A DNA stretch of 64,000 nt, from NCBI GenBank assembly GCA_035529895.1, contig DATKVV010000077.1, forward strand, positions 49,134-113,133. Reading direction: 5' to 3'. This document shows, one piece after another, positions 62,164 to 64,000 of the stretch (within the stretch, counting starts at the first letter, position 1; every line of letters begins with the position of its first letter). This DNA is from JAUWKC01 sp035529895. Its GTDB lineage: Bacteria > Planctomycetota > Phycisphaerae > Sedimentisphaerales > Anaerobacaceae. The position numbers and the translations under genes are program-made. The notes under the pieces were generated by a model that made no database searches, was not told the DNA's origin, and saw only the letters and a program-made list of their open reading frames with translations.

Positions 62164-62625
62164 TTACCTGCCGGGAGCCTTCTTCCGTGCGGATTTTGTC
62201 CTTGTTTGACTTTTGCCGGGAATTCCCCTGATATTGAATTTGCCTGTTTTAGGCTTTTTCGGAAAGCGAGCTTTTTGCGGAGCCTTGCCTTCCATAAGTA
62301 ACAGGGCCTTCTCGCATGCCTCTCTGATAGTGCGGTCACGATGCTTCGCCCCTTGCTTAAGAACCTCCGAAGCCATCTTCTTCATCCTGCCGTGCATACT
62401 CCTGAGTCCGTAGGCGGCTGCCTTTTTGGCGGTCCTTGCGAAATTGCCGACCAAGGCCTCCTTGAGGATATCCAGACCATCTTCCTGCATCCAGGACAGA
62501 TTATAAGCCGCCCGTCTGGCAGTTGAAATGTCTTCTGAGTGCAACTTCGCTCTGAGCTGGCTCAGATGCTCGACCGCGGCCTCATCTTTTTCCCGGCCCG
62601 AAGGTTTCCTTTTCTCCAACTTCAT
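62164..62625 (-). CDS. Small basic HEAT-like repeat protein
   Basis: 153 residues from ATG 62625 (GAAGGGTGG before it). Very basic, with helical repeats of about 30 residues: AAVEHLSQLRAKLHSEDIST, ARRAAYNLSWMQEDGLDILK, TAKKAAAYGLRSMHGRMKKM, and REACEKALLLMEGKAPQKAR. This resembles a short HEAT or armadillo array. The C-terminal 40 residues are Lys/Arg/Pro-rich (KPKTGKFNIRGIPGKSQTRT) and could bind nucleic acid. No enzyme motif. It stands alone, downstream of the secreted coiled-coil gene on the same strand, 296 bases apart. Function unknown. Confidence 0.7.
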   Translation of the reverse strand: MKLEKRKPSGREKDEAAVEHLSQLRAKLHSEDISTARRAAYNLSWMQEDGLDILKEALVGNFARTAKKAAAYGLRSMHGRMKKMASEVLKQGAKHRDRTIREACEKALLLMEGKAPQKARFPKKPKTGKFNIRGIPGKSQTRTKSARKKAPGR

Positions 62626-62921
62626 AAAGCCACCCTTCAAATAAAAGCAAGTATAAGCGAATATCTTCGGTTAGGCCAGTTAAAAAAACAGTATATACTG
62701 AAGTACTATTTGGCAATACAAGATAATTTGGTTGATGGAGCAAGAAGGTCAAATAGGCCTTCGCCCGGTAGAACTGACCGGTCCGTCTTGCGCAAAACAA
62801 TACTGTATGTATCAAGTACAGTCAGTCCGCACATACAGGCTCACAGCTTGATAGTTGCCTGTCCCGGTTTTTGCGTCCTTTCGGCCGGTTTACATCATTA
62901 GAGTCGGTCGGCTCGGGCCGT

Positions 62922-63452
62922 TTAATTGCCCCTGCGGCTTGGCCTTTCCGGCAGACCGAGTTTCTGCATTCTTTCCTCAAAGGCCTTCTTCTTCTGTGTT
63001 ATCAGCTTTTCGATAGTTGATGCAGTCTGCGTTGCTTTCTCCTTTATTGCCGACTCGCGAATAGCATTCAGCTCACTGATGGATTCTTCATGTTCCGCCT
63101 GTAACCCTCTTCGTCCTTTTAGCTTCGCAAGTTGTTCTTCAATTATGGCAATTGATTGCAGCCGCTCTTCACGGAATTTCGCTCTCAATTTCGTTCTTTC
63201 TTCGTCAGACAGGTTTTGCCCGCTCCGGGGGCCTGCAGAAAATGATTCCATTGCAGACTTCATTTTTGCAAGCTGTTGTTCGATTGCCGAGATAGCCTGC
63301 TGCTGCCGTTCGCGATACATAGCTCGGTTTCCACGCTTGCCGGCGGCTCTGTCGGAACGCCCGCCTGCCGGGCCTTCCGCCTGACCAAACGAAACCCAGG
63401 CCAGCCCTGAAACCACGAGAATGGCGACGATTGAAATTAGGTAGCGCTTCAT
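62922..63452 (-). CDS. Secreted coiled-coil protein
   Basis: 176 residues from ATG 63452 (TTGGAGGACAGTATT before it). Signal peptide MKRYLISIVAILVVSGLAWV ending near FGQAEG. The mature part is nearly all helix, with heptad-like spacing: SAIEQQLAKMKSAMESFSAG, SIAIIEEQLAKLKGRRGLQA, ESISELNAIRESAIKEKATQ and SLTQKKKAFEE-like segments. The QQLAK and EEQLAK pieces are internal repeats. No known domain; resembles small periplasmic chaperone-like or Spy/CpxP-type proteins only in being helical and exported. It lies between tRNA-Pro and the HEAT-like gene. Confidence 0.7.
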   Translation of the reverse strand: MKRYLISIVAILVVSGLAWVSFGQAEGPAGGRSDRAAGKRGNRAMYRERQQQAISAIEQQLAKMKSAMESFSAGPRSGQNLSDEERTKLRAKFREERLQSIAIIEEQLAKLKGRRGLQAEHEESISELNAIRESAIKEKATQTASTIEKLITQKKKAFEERMQKLGLPERPSRRGN

Positions 63453-63698
63453 AATACTGTCCTCCAAAACAAGTCAAAAACTAATATTTCAACTAATCCT
63501 CACTCTGAGCATTAGTGGTTACCCTCTGGTCTGAATCTATTAATTCTATTGCAATATAGACGCAGAAACACGACCTTTTATTGCAGCAAATGAAAAGAAA
63601 GTCGCAATTGCAACGGTATTTGCCGACCTCCTGTCTGCCTTCTTCAAGAGGCGGAACGTGAACCGTTACTTTCCGGCTGATAGCGAGGTTTTTTTTAG

Positions 63699-63773
63699 TC
63701 GGGGTGACTGGATTTGAACCAGCGGCCTCCTGCTCCCAAAGCAGGCGCTCTTGCCAAACTGAGCTACACCCCG
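63699..63773 (-). tRNA. tRNA-Pro (anticodon TGG)
   Basis: 75 bases on the minus strand. Acceptor stem CGGGGTG/CACCCCG, D-arm AGCTCAGTTTGGCAAGAGC, anticodon stem CCTGC/GCAGG with loop TTTGGGA (anticodon TGG, reading CCA), and T-loop GGTTCAAATCC. CCA is not encoded. Discriminator A. Confidence 0.95.
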
Positions 63774-63932
63774 AAAACGCGAATGGCCTATAACAGACAA
63801 AGTATTCTACACAAAGCACGCGACTGTTGCAATAGAATCGGGTTTTGTGAAGATTTGGCGGGTGCATCTGTAGTTTGTAGGTAGATTTTTCAGGCGGCCA
63901 GCGGCTTTTGCGACCATAACTGCTCCCATCGG

Positions 63933-64000
63933 TTATTCAGCCAGGTAATCCGCAACGCTAACACCGCCGATGAGCCGGCTCTGCTCCAGATCATCCCAGA
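63933..64000 (-). CDS. C-terminal end of a gene cut by the right window edge
   Basis: The minus strand enters the window in a frame reading WDDLEQSRLIGGVSVADYLAE and then TAA at 63935-63933. Composition is that of a helical C-terminus. Only 22 codons are visible, so the product cannot be named. It would belong to a gene lying mostly beyond position 64000. Confidence 0.4.
   Translation of the reverse strand, partial: WDDLEQSRLIGGVSVADYLAE

Overview
The window looks like chromosomal DNA from an uncultured or anaerobic member of the Planctomycetota, most likely class Phycisphaerae (inference). The signs are pseudopilins with the FTLIELLVVI-type N-terminus, secreted beta-helix proteins ending in short dockerin-like DLNxDGxVxxxDF segments, an ECF sigma factor fused to a membrane-anchored outer domain, several polysaccharide-processing enzymes, and anaerobe-type proteins (2-hydroxyacyl-CoA dehydratase activase relatives, a rubrerythrin-like ferritin, an Fe-S flavoprotein). 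Nothing here fixes the genus.

Layout. 1-5.2 kb, minus strand: the 5' part of a secreted carboxypeptidase-regulatory-like protein, a GH43-like enzyme with a lipoprotein form of L-rhamnose mutarotase, and a Fic AMPylator-like gene with its own promoter and an overlapping palindrome. 5.4-8.6 kb, minus: a compact five-gene cassette (double-HTH protein, ABC-type ATPase, GNAT-like protein, ParB-like nuclease-fold protein, terminase-small-subunit-like HTH protein) behind a near-consensus promoter. 8.8-14.1 kb, plus: two secreted-protein genes, each behind a long structured leader. 14.4-20 kb: a divergent PfkB kinase, a membrane sulfatase/phosphotransferase-like protein, a GH130 enzyme and a CBS-pair protein. 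20.4-29.7 kb, plus: a 1473-residue double-activase fusion, an M1-like protein with an altered zinc site, then a small membrane protein with the c-di-AMP genes cdaA and cdaR-like behind a perfect consensus promoter.

29.8-33.9 kb, minus: an intact cstA followed by the decayed tail of a second cstA, der, and tRNA-Arg(TCT). 34.3-42.8 kb, plus: clpB, glnA, a Tat-exported nitrilase-fold hydrolase and a GH106-like rhamnosidase. 42.9-47.4 kb: hisH-hisF (minus), a candidate stable RNA with its own promoter, glmS and a pseudopilin. 47.4-53.5 kb: 2H phosphoesterase, PutP-type symporter, EamA transporter, PLD-like protein, Fe-S flavoprotein, rubrerythrin-like protein and a rhomboid protease with zinc-ribbon-like repeats. 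53.6-64 kb, minus: an orphan thrombospondin type 3 fragment, a second pseudopilin apparently starting at ATC, a two-gene unit (ECF sigma/outer-domain fusion plus a 1638-residue beta-helix/dockerin protein), a HEAT-like protein, a secreted coiled-coil protein, tRNA-Pro(TGG) and the 3' end of one more gene.

How it fits together. Much of the accessory content concerns the cell surface and polysaccharide breakdown (GH43, GH106, GH130, rhamnose mutarotase, sulfatase-like protein, beta-helix proteins). The rest is housekeeping. The best candidates for an undescribed system are the 5.4-8.6 kb ATPase/GNAT/ParB cassette, the sigma-fusion/beta-helix pair, and the twin structured leaders at 8.8 and 10.2 kb.
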